Assembly: GCA_036873755.1 (NCBI GenBank)
Contig: JAVTVY010057047.1
Coordinates: 186,001-250,000 of the forward strand
DNA from: Hanleya hanleyi
Taxonomy: Eukaryota > Mollusca > Polyplacophora > Lepidopleurida > Hanleyidae
Length of the DNA stretch: 64,000 nucleotides
Reading direction: 5' to 3'
The first letter of the stretch is position 1, and the number at the start of each line of letters is the position of its first letter. The position numbers and the translations under genes are program-made. The notes below the pieces were generated by a model, which worked only from the letters and a program-made list of their open reading frames with translations, ran no database searches and had not been told where the DNA came from. Below, one piece after another: positions 42,956 through 53,006 of the stretch.

Positions 42956-43252
42956 GTAAAGGTTTACTGAACGAGACGGATTCTAGATGTCTTCGAGATC
43001 AAGCAATACATTTCTCGGCCGAAATCTGGAGAGCAGAAACCGGAACGCGTTTTCTTCTGAACGGAAGGTTCCGGTTTCTTGGGTCGATATGAACTTGTCT
43101 GATAATCTCGATGTGATTTTGAGAGGGATTTTACTGACATCGGACGGACTTGCACTTAGAGATGAACCCATGACAAAAAAACCCGGCAGAATATTTATCA
43201 TACGAGACGAGATATTTATCGATATCACTCCATAATCGAGCTATCTTTGGCT
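42956..43252 (+). repeat. Family E repeat
   Basis: Related to 51,765-51,990 and, inverted, 62,435-62,640. Shared landmarks include CGAGATATTTATCG, GGACTTG.ACTT.GAGAT and TGATAATCTCGAT. The family is rich in TCTCGA/TCGAGA words, which can pair, but no clean terminal inverted repeat was found. Confidence 0.6.
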
Positions 43253-43645
43253 ATTCCGCTTAACCCGGGGCTAGGGGCCGTATGAACCCATGTACTTCAA
43301 GATCCTCAAGGTACTCATATGAACAGTCACAATCAAAGCGTGACTGAGATACATCTTTTTTTTAGATGACGACTCTATAACGAATATTATGGATTAAGAA
43401 TACTGATCAGCGATACGGATTTGATATTTTTGGAACATCATGATGTCTTGCCGGCATCATTGAAAACTGTTGACCGCTTCTCTCTTGCAGGAAACAAGCC
43501 TATGTTTATGTATACTATGATTGTCTTTTTGAATTTGGTGCTAATACTGTTATGTGGAAAATGGAATAGGTCTTTGGATTATGGACGCGGATATTCTCTA
43601 ATGGACGACGGCTGGATTATGAATGACGGACTAGACGCTTGTAAT
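43253..43645 (+). repeat. PLE 3' region, truncated within the module
   Basis: Starts at ATTCCGCTTAACCCGGGGC, retaining the whole structured module, and ends CGCTTGTAAT at 43,645. Family D follows immediately, as it does after the PLE end at 53,006. Confidence 0.85.
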
Positions 43646-44405
43646 TCTTTTCGTAACAGAAGATAGAGGACTCCCATCGTTCCTGATCGGCAATGAGAGA
43701 AATCCAAGGCAAAGTTGGATCTCGGACGTCCAGAAGATCAGAGCACTGGAGGCTGGTCCTCCTGGAGATAACTATGGCTACATGTAGCATGTATCCTTGC
43801 CAGCTGTACTGGTTCTCTTCGAAACGGTATTACAACTCAATGAGTTATTGTTTGGATGGTCCAGCGACAATGGCACGTACACCTATTCATGTCCATAATG
43901 AGTGATTAACTTTTATTCCGTCGTGAATGAAATTTACTTCAGCGAAGACTACTTAAACCGTATCGTATTCTCTGGAGTGGGAAGTTGACATCCGTCAATA
44001 ATGCACAGCAATATCATTGTACAGCTACTTAAGCTACCCCAAAGGAACAAATGACTGCAGCATTCTATGGCATAGTGAACTGTTCTACTAATTACATCTT
44101 GTCAAGTTGGCAATCTTCCACTCATGCGCTATATTGCCAAGGCGTTAAAACTCGGAGAAACATTTTCATAATAGATTGCTCTCCCGAGGACAAATCGCTC
44201 CACTACCGTTGGCGAGACATATCCGATATATTGTGTCCCTTCCACCTTGATTGCGGGCCAAAGTAAAAAATACTGAGAATTAATGTGAAATATATGTGAT
44301 ATGTGGAAATGTAAGAATTATTTACTGCAAGTAGAAGTGAGATCGGTTAATCCCCATATATAGTTGAAGAATACCCTTGTTGTTTTCTGGTGAAAGAAAA
44401 AAATT
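43646..44405 (+). repeat. Family D repeat, copy 1, first part
   Basis: Matches 53,007-53,920 with scattered differences (GGAGGCTGGTC, CTGGAGATAACTAT, TATTCTCTGGAGTGG, CAGCAATATCATTGTACA). It is interrupted at about 44,405 by a LINE-RNH copy and resumes near 45,575. No coding potential recognised. Confidence 0.7.
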
Positions 44406-45574
44406 ACAGATCACATCACCATCTTGATTATTCTGCAATTACATGACTGCAGATTTGATCAACAGATTGATGTTTTGTCGGTTGCCTAGTGACGTTGGCA
44501 TCAAAGGTAATACGAATACTGAGGCTGATAGAATGGCTAAGGCAGCCCTACATAATGAGGTTGATCCTGTTGGAATCCCATATAGCAATTTCAGACCCTC
44601 TATCTGTATGTGAGAAAGCTGTTCCAATCATTATGAGATACTGTAAATAATAACAAACTTCAAGAGTTGAAAAAATGTAGGCTATACTCATCTGAACAGC
44701 CGGAAGCGTTTCGATGAAGCCAGCACCAGGCGACGTAGAATCGGCTGTGTTAAATGTGACGATTTTAATCGACGTCACAAAACATTGTTACAGAAACTTA
44801 TAAAACAGGGCTATTCCACCAAGCGCCTTCACTCAAAGTTTCTCAAATTTGGCGATACATATCGCATGCTGATAGCAAAATACGAACGTAGCGTGCAAGA
44901 TCTATGGCGCTACGTTTCGTAACTTGTGTCTAATTCCGCTTAACCCGGGGCTAGGGGCCGTATGAACCATGTACTTCAAGATCCTCATGGTACTCATATG
45001 AACAGACACAATCAAAGCGTGACTGAGACACATCATTCTTTAGATGACGACTTTACAACGAATATTATGGATTAAGAATACTGATCAGCGATACGGATTT
45101 GATATTTTTGGAACTTCATGATGTCTTGCCGGCATCATTGAAAACTGTTGACCGCTTCTCTCTTGCAGGAAACAAGCCTATGTTTATGTATACTATGATT
45201 GTCGTTTTGAATTTGGTGCTAATACTGTTATATGGAATATGGAATAGGTCTTTGGATTATGGACGCGGATATTCTCTAATGGACGACGGCTGGATAATGA
45301 ATGACGGACTAGACGCTTGTAATACACGATTAACTCACGAACATTTACTAAAAATAAGAGCCAGTCCCAAGGTGTATTCCATGCCATGAAGATCTCACAG
45401 TGAAACATATTCTTATCGACTGTATAGAGTTTAAGATTGTAAGAGATTCTTTTTATCGAGCAACTACTTTAGAAAATCTTTTTAGTCGGGTGACAGAAGA
45501 CTGTATCTTATGTAATTTGAGGGAAATCATTTTGTTGCAAGTTATTAATTCTCTCTCTCTCTCTCTTTAAAATA
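44406..45574 (+). mobile_element. LINE-RNH 3' part with nested PLE
   Basis: RNase H end (PSDVGI.GNT.TEADRMAKAAL, in pieces) and LRKLFQ text run to CGTAGAATCGGC at 44,745. The PLE at 44,746-45,323 intervenes. LINE coding then resumes at ACACGATTAACTCACGAAC and ends with a CTCTCTCTCTC tail at 45,570. It lies inside family D. Confidence 0.8.
44746..45323 (+). mobile_element. PLE 3' copy inserted in LINE-RNH
   Basis: 5'-truncated at CVKCDDF (TGTGTTAAATGTGAC) and complete to CGCTTGTAAT. LINE copies elsewhere read CGGCCATACACG across this site. Here the flanks are CGGC and ACACG, so there is no target duplication and perhaps a 2-3 bp loss. Confidence 0.85.
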
Positions 45575-46400
45575 GTTCTACCCTATCTGAATTTGACCAT
45601 ACGTAAGTTGATACTGTCACTTTCTTACAGTACGGCGCATCACGTTGGGCACACCGGTTCTCGTCAGATCACCGAAGTTAAGCAGCGTTGTGCTCGGTCA
45701 ATACTTGGATGGGTGACCGGGTGCTGTACCGGCTGGGCTGATCAGTGTCCAGAATAATAGGAACTGTGGACACTCTCGTGTTCTGGCACATGTAGGCACC
45801 GTCGTGATATGACTGAAACAATGTTGAAAACGACGTTAAATCCTACTCACTCACTCGCTCACTTTCTTACAGGCGGCCATGATGAAGATTCTACGCTGGG
45901 TGAAGTTGGACAGAGAAACTGGAATGATGTCATTATTTTTTGTTATATACATGTCTAGTTTAACAGCGTTCATAGTCATCGACAAGCGTCAGATCCAGTA
46001 TCCAGTAGCCATCCGTCGTAGTTAAGAAACACCTGCGCCCCTGATCGGAGGATCCTAACCCAAGGCACGTAGTCAAGACTTAAAGATGTTCATATCATCT
46101 AATTAGTGTATCACTAAATAGTATTTTTTTTTCTAGAGTACAATGTATAACAACGAGGCCTTGACTGCGCTGTTCACGTAACACCATCAATATCTTTCAC
46201 ATAATGGTATTACAACGACCCATAGCCCATGATAAAGCGATAACTTATTAAACGTAGCGCAGTGGTCAACTTACTGTATAGACATAGTCAGGACTCAATA
46301 TATGTCAGGAGTCAATGTATCCGACGTCCGAATGTGATAGTGAAATCAACAATTTCCTAAAGTTGATGTTTTGAACTCAACATTTGGAGGCGTTTCCAAA
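45575..46400 (+). repeat. Family D repeat, copy 1, second part
   Basis: GACCATACGTAAGTTGATAC at 45,595 and GTGAAGTTGGACAGAGAAAC at 45,900 match 53,950-54,030. The 5S-derived SINE splits it at 45,631-45,858. Around 45,975-46,240 is a very diverged PLE-like 3' region (GACAAGCGTCAGATCCAG), as also seen at about 54,120. Confidence 0.6.
45631..45858 (+). mobile_element. 5S-rRNA-derived SINE with perfect 14 bp TSD
   Basis: The first ~100 bp is clearly 5S rRNA-derived: ACACCGGTTCTCGTC, GATCACCGAAGTTAAGCAGC (internal promoter A box) and ACTTGGATGGGTGACC (C box). The tail reads GACTGAAACAATGTTGAAAAC, then GACGTTAAATCC and ACTCACTCACTCGCTC. Flanks TCACTTTCTTACAG at 45,617-45,630 and 45,859-45,872 are identical. 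The uninterrupted site is visible in the other family D copy at about 53,970. The intact promoter boxes and perfect duplication indicate a young insertion. Confidence 0.92.
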
Positions 46401-46539
46401 TCTATATTTGCAATTAGTCTTCTTCTGTATGGTGGGTTTACTCTAATATAAATAGCACATAGAAGATGAGTATTCTTCATCAGCAGGAACCGGATGTAAT
46501 CTTCAGACTGAGTCATTCGCGGATGTAATTTCTTCTCTG

Positions 46540-46942
46540 TGAATTTGATGCTGGGTCGACATCGGGCCTTACAGGCTATTCTTTTGTGTTAAATGCCGTC
46601 ATTTTCATCTGACGACGATACAGCTCACCAATTCCCAGTGTATGAGTTGTCACAGCGAAACAGCTCACCAATTACCAATATACGAGTTGTCAGAGCTTTT
46701 CCATCATAGCTCTCTAGATTTGTATCTAATACCGCTTATGCCGGTGCTAGGGGCCGTGTGGTCATATCATCCAAGTTGCCACATGAACAGGTACAATAAA
46801 AGCGTACCTGAGATACAACACATATCACGAATCGTTAGATCCTTGGTATGTGCTTTAGAATAGGTTAACCGGAAGACTATACTGTGAAGTCATGTGGCTC
46901 TGTCAGTATGTCGGCACCTCTTCCCACTTCCCTTATATGTGT
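46540..46942 (+). mobile_element. Family B copy, 5'-truncated
   Basis: Begins within GCTGGGTCGACATCGGGCC and ends TATATGTGTT at about 46,942. The module is at 46,713-46,820: TTTGTATCT..GAGATACAA, GTGTGG..CCACAT and AGGTAC-AATAAAAGC-GTACCT are all intact. Confidence 0.8.
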
Positions 46943-47800
46943 TCTAATTTTGATTATTTCTGGGGTTTGAAGCTGGTGTTATTCTAGATTTTTCTGTAAT
47001 ATTTATTTTTCGTGAACGTTTTTGGGATCTTTGCATGGTGAAATTTTCAGTTGATTCTTTAGATTTTCGCTGTTCACGGCAGTTTTTTTGTCTTGGCCAG
47101 CCCATTTTCCTGTGTAGATAGGTGGCACTGCAGTTGTCATACGGGGAATTTAAGTCTTCGAAAAAACGCCAGCTATTTGTAAAACTGTTTACGACTGTTT
47201 TTTCTGTTGGTTTGTTCGAATTAATCTTTCTGGAGCTCCCTAAGTGGGAGTTTTGTTGTAAGGCTCCCTAGGTGGGAGTCTATACTACTTTTTGTTCTTC
47301 TCTCTAGTGCTATGGCAAACAAACTGTTTGAGAGACCACTGAGCCTACAACTTTTGGGACTGAATGCTGCTAAGCCGATTAATATTTCGCTCACCAAAGA
47401 TGATACCAGCAATGAGCTACCCTTGGTAGATGAAAGAGGAGATGGAGATAAAGATATTAGTTCTACACCTGTGCATTCTGGTGGTAACTTGAAATTCACC
47501 CCAGATGCTGATGTGATTACTGAGCTCACCAAAGAAGATGCCAGGATTGATGCCAGGATTTGGGAGAGGCGTTGAGATAGGCTAAGCCTGTTCGCCAATC
47601 CCAATTGACCTTTTGTGAATAAATAAATTGTTCAAACCATGCCAGGATTGAACTACCCTCGGTAGATGAGAAAGGAACTGAAGATGGAGATATTAGTTCT
47701 ATTTCCGAAACAGATACGCCTTCTATTTCCTAGTCATATTTAATAGACTTTGGGTTAGCTGAAATATTCCTGAAAGCGACGTTAAACCTTAATTATCTCT
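46943..47800 (+). mobile_element. Short LINE-RNH-tailed unit with a small ORF
   Basis: Upstream untranslated-looking sequence with two GGCTCCCTA(A/G)GTGGGAGT copies at 47,232-47,280, then the 87-codon ORF at 47,312-47,575, then a tail TGAAATATTCCTGAAAGCGAC and TTAATTATCTC at about 47,755-47,800. The tail is that of LINE-RNH, so this may be the LINE 5' end joined to its 3' end by internal deletion. Confidence 0.45.
47312..47575 (+). CDS. Small acidic ORF, possibly a LINE ORF1 start
   Basis: 87 codons beginning MANKLFERPLSLQLLGLNA and continuing with an acidic, low-complexity region (VDERGDGDKDISSTP). A partial repeat of ELTKEDARIDARI follows. A similar reading (LPSVDEKGTEDGDISSI) recurs just downstream at about 47,650-47,700. 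No known domain. The position at the 5' side of a LINE-tailed unit suggests an ORF1 N-terminus; this is inference. Confidence 0.35.
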   Translation: MANKLFERPLSLQLLGLNAAKPINISLTKDDTSNELPLVDERGDGDKDISSTPVHSGGNLKFTPDADVITELTKEDARIDARIWERR

Positions 47801-48075
47801 TTCATTGTAAGATATTCTTTTTATCAAGCAGCTACTTTAGAAGGTCTTTTTAGTCGGGTAAAAGAAGTACTTTTAACTGTATTTTAGGTTATTTGAACAA
47901 AATCGGTTTGTTGCATGAGTTTTAATGTATATGCATGTTTCTTGGTGTGTTGTGTTGCTTACTTCTGACTTGCTGGGTTGTTGACTTGTTTTTGTGAGAA
48001 CAATTCGAATTTTGTTTGATCGTCGCTATATAGCTGAACGCGATAGTAAACCTTAATTCTCTCTCTCTCTCTCAG
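47801..48075 (+). repeat. LINE-RNH 3' tail
   Basis: ATTCTTTTTATCAAGCAGCTAC, quoted here to CAGC, then GATCGTCGCTATATAGCTG, then a CTCTCTCTCTCTC tail. This is the second tail in a row after 47,800. Confidence 0.75.
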
Positions 48076-48485
48076 TGGAAATACATAATTATAATTGAAC
48101 ATTATATGAATAATTACACTCGTAGAAAAACATGATGTTCTCTCTTGATCCGAGAAAACATTTCTAAATGAACTGACTCTATCCGAATCTGAGCATGTTG
48201 TGTTAGGTAATGTTGTATAAGTTAGAGACTCAATGACAATAGAAAGAGATACCCCAATGGGAAAGTTTGTATGCTCATCTACTCTTGACAAATTCACTGA
48301 ATTTGAAAGTGATCAATGTGATACTGTTTCAGATGTAAAAGTTGAAATTGGAATGTAAATATCGGACAATAAGAATATTGAGTATATGGCATGCTAGTCA
48401 GTATCAGTGTTGTGGTCAGTTAAATGGTGACTCATGTGATGTGCGTATGTCACTGCCTTCAGCATGTTGCCGGCTGTCCGTCGCA
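48076..48485. other. No feature recognised
   Basis: A short readable stretch FESDQCDTVSDVKVEIGM ends in a stop at about 48,357. It has no family match and may belong to the same unidentified transposon ORF as 47.3 kb. Nothing else seen. Confidence 0.35.
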
Positions 48486-49278
48486 GATTACAAGCGTCTA
48501 GTCCGTCATTCATAATCCAGCCGTCGTCCATTAGAGAATATCCGCGTCCATAATCCAAAGACCTATTCCATTTTCCATATAACAGTATTAGCACCAAATT
48601 CAAAAAGACAATCATAGTATACATAAACATAGGCTTGTTTTCTGCAAGAGAGAAGCGGTCAACAGTTTTCAATGATGCCGGCAAGACATCATGATGTTCC
48701 AAAAATATCAAATCCGTATCGCTGATCAGTATTCTTAATCCATAATATTCGTTATAGAGTCGTCATCTAAAAAATGATGTATCTCAGTCACGCTTTGATT
48801 GTGACTGTTTATATGAGCACCATGAGGATCTTGAAGTACATGGGTTCATACGGCCCCTAGCCCCGGGTTAAGCGGAATTAGACACAAGTTACGAAACGTA
48901 GCGCCATAGATCTTGCACGCTACGTTCGTATTTTGCTATCAGCATGCGATATGTATCGCCAAATTTGAGAAACTTTGAGTGTAGGCGCTTGGTGGAATAG
49001 CCCTGTTTTTTAAGTTTCTGCACCAATGTGTGGTGACGTTGCTTAAAATCGTCACATTTAACACAGGATCTAGCAAATGCTACCAAGCGAGATATGTATA
49101 CGCCATATGCAGGTCCCACTGGAATATTACTGTCCAGAAAGGGATAGTTTACGATGTCGAAATTGTAATCATCTCTTTTGTCATAAAGTCGACGAGAGAG
49201 AATGCCCGCTTCATTTTTATAGAGATATAGATCTAAATATGATGTGCCTGTAGGGCTATCTGTAGTTTCCTTCAAATC
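48486..49278 (-). mobile_element. PLE 3' copy with 128-codon RT C-terminus
   Basis: Open from KETTDSPTGTSYLDLYLYK to SVQDLWRYVS (49,275-48,889), then the module and complete 3' region to 48,486. 5'-truncated at the DLKETT codons. Again no sequence for an endonuclease after the RT. Confidence 0.9.
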
Positions 49279-49424
49279 ATGAGATCCTGGACTAACTGAA
49301 TGAAAAATTAAAGCATGGGAATAATAAACGAGATAAACGGCGCTCGAATTTATACACAGAATATGAGCGATAGATGCCGATTATCTTCTACCTGCCCTCG
49401 TCCCTCGAAATCTCAAACGTCCAT

Positions 49425-50445
49425 TAATAATCAAAATACCTGTGATGCTATTAGCTATTAGCATCAGAACAGGAGCAGGTATAACATGCAAATATAGATC
49501 TAAAAAAACTAGTTCCTTGCCAAAGACAAGCCGTCAGCAGTTTCCAATGACACCAGCAATACATTTCGATGTTTCTGTTGTACAGTTTGTACTTATTCAG
49601 CCTTTGACGGTGGCGGGATGAAGATCTCGCGTTACACGGTGTTCATATGGCCTTCAGTAATATCTATTGCCGAATTTGTAGGAAAAAATGTGTCGAGGGC
49701 ACTAGATAGAAAAAATATCATCTGCCTAAGCAATGTCACTATTTAAAAAAATTATATTAAAACAATTCATTGCGTGTTCAACCATTCATATTGCACCTGG
49801 TCACAGCTGTTCACCTCTCGCTATCTATTTAGCGATAAAGCTAGCTGACGATGCCTGGACAAAGGTTACCCCAGTGTATCTTATAAACGATCATTTGAGA
49901 TACTGGATTTTCCAATCATGCCAGGAATATAAAGGTTTCAGGAATCAAAGAATACATTCTTATCTAAATGTTGCTGCCAGGGAAAAGACCAGTATTTGCG
50001 TCTTTAGAAACAGATTTGAAGGTCATCGAATAATCAAATCAACAGAATAAAGGGAGCCTTCATCCATGTGTGGCATTGAAGGAAGATATTTACACTGTGG
50101 TTATCAATGTACCCTTGCATATCACCTACCCTAATTGCTTTTCAGGATTTCGATGTTATTGTATTGTGTACAAAAGTTTGGAGCTGGATAAGCTCTGATT
50201 GTAAGATATCTCAAAGACTCGCATATCGTTCTCGAGCCGTGCAGCCATAATAGCTTCTATAGATTTTTAAAGGTTACCATATCCTTCGGAACTACATCAA
50301 CTGAAGCAAATAACCTGACCGGAAAATTCGTTATGTTTTTCATTGCATCCCTCTGTGGAAACCTGGAGCGTAGAGCCTCACAAAGACCGAAGCGCATCTT
50401 AGACATATTATTTGCTTCTTGATTCATGTAACACGAAGTGTCGTT
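49425..50445 (+). repeat. ~1 kb direct duplication, copy 1 (family C)
   Basis: Nearly identical to 52,009-52,940. Begins ATACCTGTGATGCTATTAGC, includes a diverged PLE-like 3' region (AACTAGTTCCTTGCCAAAG..CAGTTTCCAATGAC) and the family C body. The minus strand of about 50,257-50,544 is open for 95 codons with FAQVWLYIHVLLVNKGEY and MRFGLCEALRSRFPQRDAMK, not recognised. Confidence 0.8.
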
Positions 50446-50885
50446 TTGGCTATACTCGCCTTTGTTCACCAAAAGTACATGTATGTATAGCCATACCTGA
50501 GCGAAGCAGTGTTCTTCCTTGAAGATAGAGTACGGTTTCGCCATTTGATATACCTAGTTTGATATAAATGACCATTTCCCTGTTAAGCTTGTCTATACGG
50601 ATGTAAGACACAACTGGAGGGTTAGTGTCAAATCAAGGTGTCCGCGGACCTAATTTGTACCAGCACGTATCATTAACTTGCGATAAGACTCTAATACCAT
50701 ATCTTCGGGTTAACTGATATCGTCTGAGCTTAGAGTATAGCATTAACATGGGATTTTGCGTGGAATAAGTGACAGCAACTGTATCTTTGACTCGCTTCTA
50801 TGTCTGGACAATTTTTTTCCATGCTCACGACTCCCGTATAAAGGAAATACTTGTAGGCCGTGATATCAAGCACCTTTCTTCAAAT
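50446..50885 (+). repeat. Family C continuation
   Basis: Shares GGGTTAGTGTCAAATCAAGG, GTGTCCGCGG and the GTAGGCCGTGATATCAAG block with other family C copies at 27.6, 31.9 and 54.6 kb. Joins LINE-RNH at about 50,886. Confidence 0.6.
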
Positions 50886-51605
50886 GTTGAATATCCTCAC
50901 CCCACCATTTTGAACATTCTACAATTTTATGATCGTATATTTCATCAGCAGATTGATGTTGTGTTTTAGTGGTTGCCTAGCCACGTTGGCATCAAAGGAA
51001 ATACTGAAGCTGACGAAATGGCTATTAGCAGCCCTAAGGCAGCCCTGGATAATGAGGTTGATCCTGATGGAATCTCATATAGTGATTTCAGACCTTCTAT
51101 CTGTGCTTATGTGAGAAAGCTGTTTCAATCTTTATGGGATGCTGTGGATAATGACAAACTTCATGAGTTTCAAAAAACTCTATGATATATTCATCTGAGT
51201 AGCCAGAAACGTTTCGATCAAGTCTTGATCAGGCGAGGTAGAATCGGCCATACCCGATTGACTCACAAACATCTGCTAAAACAGGAACCAGTCCCAAAGT
51301 GGAGATCTCTCAGTGAAACAATTCTGATCGACTGTATAGATTTTAAGATTGTAAGACATTCTCTTTCTCAAGCAGCTACTTTACAAGATGGTTTAATCGG
51401 GTAAAAGAAGACTCTATTTAGGCTATTTGAAAGAAATCGGTTTGTTGCTTAAGTTTTAATGTATGTGAATGATGTTGTGTTGATTACTTCTGGATTGCTG
51501 TTTTGTTCACTTGTTTTTGTTGGAATACTTAGAATTTTGTTTGATCGTCGCCATATAACTGAAATATTGCTGAACGCTTCGTTAAACCTTAATTGTCTAT
51601 CTCCG
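50886..51605 (+). pseudogene. LINE-RNH 3' part
   Basis: RNase H end (FMPSHVGIKGNTEADEMAI; the conserved His is present), ISYSDFRPSICAYVRKLFQ, the C-terminal LTHKHLLKQEPVP region with frameshifts, then the terminal GTTTGATCGTCGCCATATAAC block. The tail ends TTAATTGTCTATCTCC without a clear CT run. Confidence 0.8.
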
Positions 51606-51617
51606 CTAACCTGTAAT

Positions 51618-51990
51618 GATGAACTCAATCAATGCGTGACTGAGATACATCATTCTTTTCAACACCACCTTGCAACGAAAATCATATAGATTAAGATTAC
51701 TGATCAGCGACTGATGTGTATGATGAAAACAATGAAAACTGATGACCGCTTCTCTCTTGCAAGCATTTTGCCCATTTTCCCCGGTTTTCTCCTGACCGGA
51801 ACGTTCCGCTTTGTTAGATGGATATGAAGTTGCCTGATGATCTCGATTCGATTTCGAGCTGGATTGGGCTGATAGCCGACGGACTTGTACTTCGAGATAA
51901 ATCCGAGATAACAAAACGATAGATTAGGGACCATTCGAGAGGAGATATTTATCGGTATCATAATCGAGGAACCCTCTTAATCGAGTGTAT
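51618..51990 (+). repeat. Diverged PLE 3' piece joined to family E
   Basis: 51,618-51,760 contains GCGTGACTGAGATACATCAT and GACCGCTTCTCTCTTGCAAG from the PLE 3' region with a large deletion. 51,765-51,990 is family E. The join falls at CTCTTGCAAG, the splice-acceptor-like point of the PLE 3' region. Confidence 0.6.
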
Positions 51991-52008
51991 GCGAGCCCAT
52001 AAGGAGAG

Positions 52009-52940
52009 CTAAAAATACCTGTGATGCTATTAGCTGTTAGCATCAGAACACGAACAGGTATAACATGCAAATATAGATCTAAAAAAACTAGTTCCTTGCC
52101 AAAGACAAGCCGTCAGCATTTTCCAATGACGCCAGCAATACATTTCGATATTTCTGTTGTACAGTTTGTACTCAGTCAGCCTTTGACGGTGACGGGATGA
52201 AGATCTCGCGTTACACGGTGTTCATATGGCCATCAGTAATATCTATTACCGAATTTGTAAAACAAAATGTTTCAAGGGCGCCAGATAGAAAATATCATAT
52301 GCCTAAGCGATGTCACTATTTTAAAAAATTATATTAAAACAATTCATTGCTTGTTCAACCAACCATTCATATTGCACCTGGTCACAGCTGTTTACCTCTC
52401 GCTATCTATTTAGCGATAAAGCTAAATAATTTCAGGAATCAAATAATACATTCTTATCTAAATGTTGCTGCCAGGGAGAAGACCAGTATTTGCGTCTTTA
52501 GAAACAGATTTTAAGGTCATCGAATAATCAAATCAACAGAATAAAGGGAGCCTTCCTCCATGTTTGGCATTGAAGGAAGATATTTACACTGTGGTTATCA
52601 ATGTACCCTTGCATATCACCTACCCTAATTGCTTTTCAGGATTTCGATGTTATTGTATTGTGTACAAAAGTTTGGAGCTGGATAAGCTCTGATTGTAAGA
52701 TATCTCAAAGACTCGCATATCGTTCTCGAGCCGTGCAGCCATAATAGCTTCTATAGATGTTTAAAGGTTACCATATCCTTCTGAACTACATCAACTGAAG
52801 CAAATAACCTGACCGAAAAATTCGCTATGTTTTTCATTGCATCCTTTTGTGAAAACCTGGAGTATAGAGCCTCAAAATATCGAAGCGCATCTTAGGCATA
52901 TCACTTGCTTCTTAATTCATGTAACACGAAGTGTGGTTTT
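52009..52940 (+). repeat. ~1 kb direct duplication, copy 2 (family C)
   Basis: Matches 49,425-50,445 at an offset of about 2.58 kb with few substitutions. It lacks about 95 bp at 52,425 (between GATAAAGCTA and TTTCAGGAATC). The shared indel-free stretches indicate a recent segmental duplication. Confidence 0.8.
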
Positions 52941-52944
52941 CTCT

Positions 52945-53006
52945 AATATCAATATTCTCTAATAGACAACGGCTGAATTATGGATGACGGACCAGACGCT
53001 TGAAAT
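52945..53006 (+). repeat. PLE 3'-terminal scrap, ~60 bp
   Basis: ATTCTCTAATAGACAACGGC to GACGCTTGAAAT. It precedes family D, as the PLE at 43,253-43,645 does. Confidence 0.75.

Noticed and set aside
45631..45735. Functional 5S rRNA gene
   Set aside because: Only about 100 bp is 5S-like, and it continues into a SINE body and ACTC tail with target duplications. It is a 5S-derived SINE.
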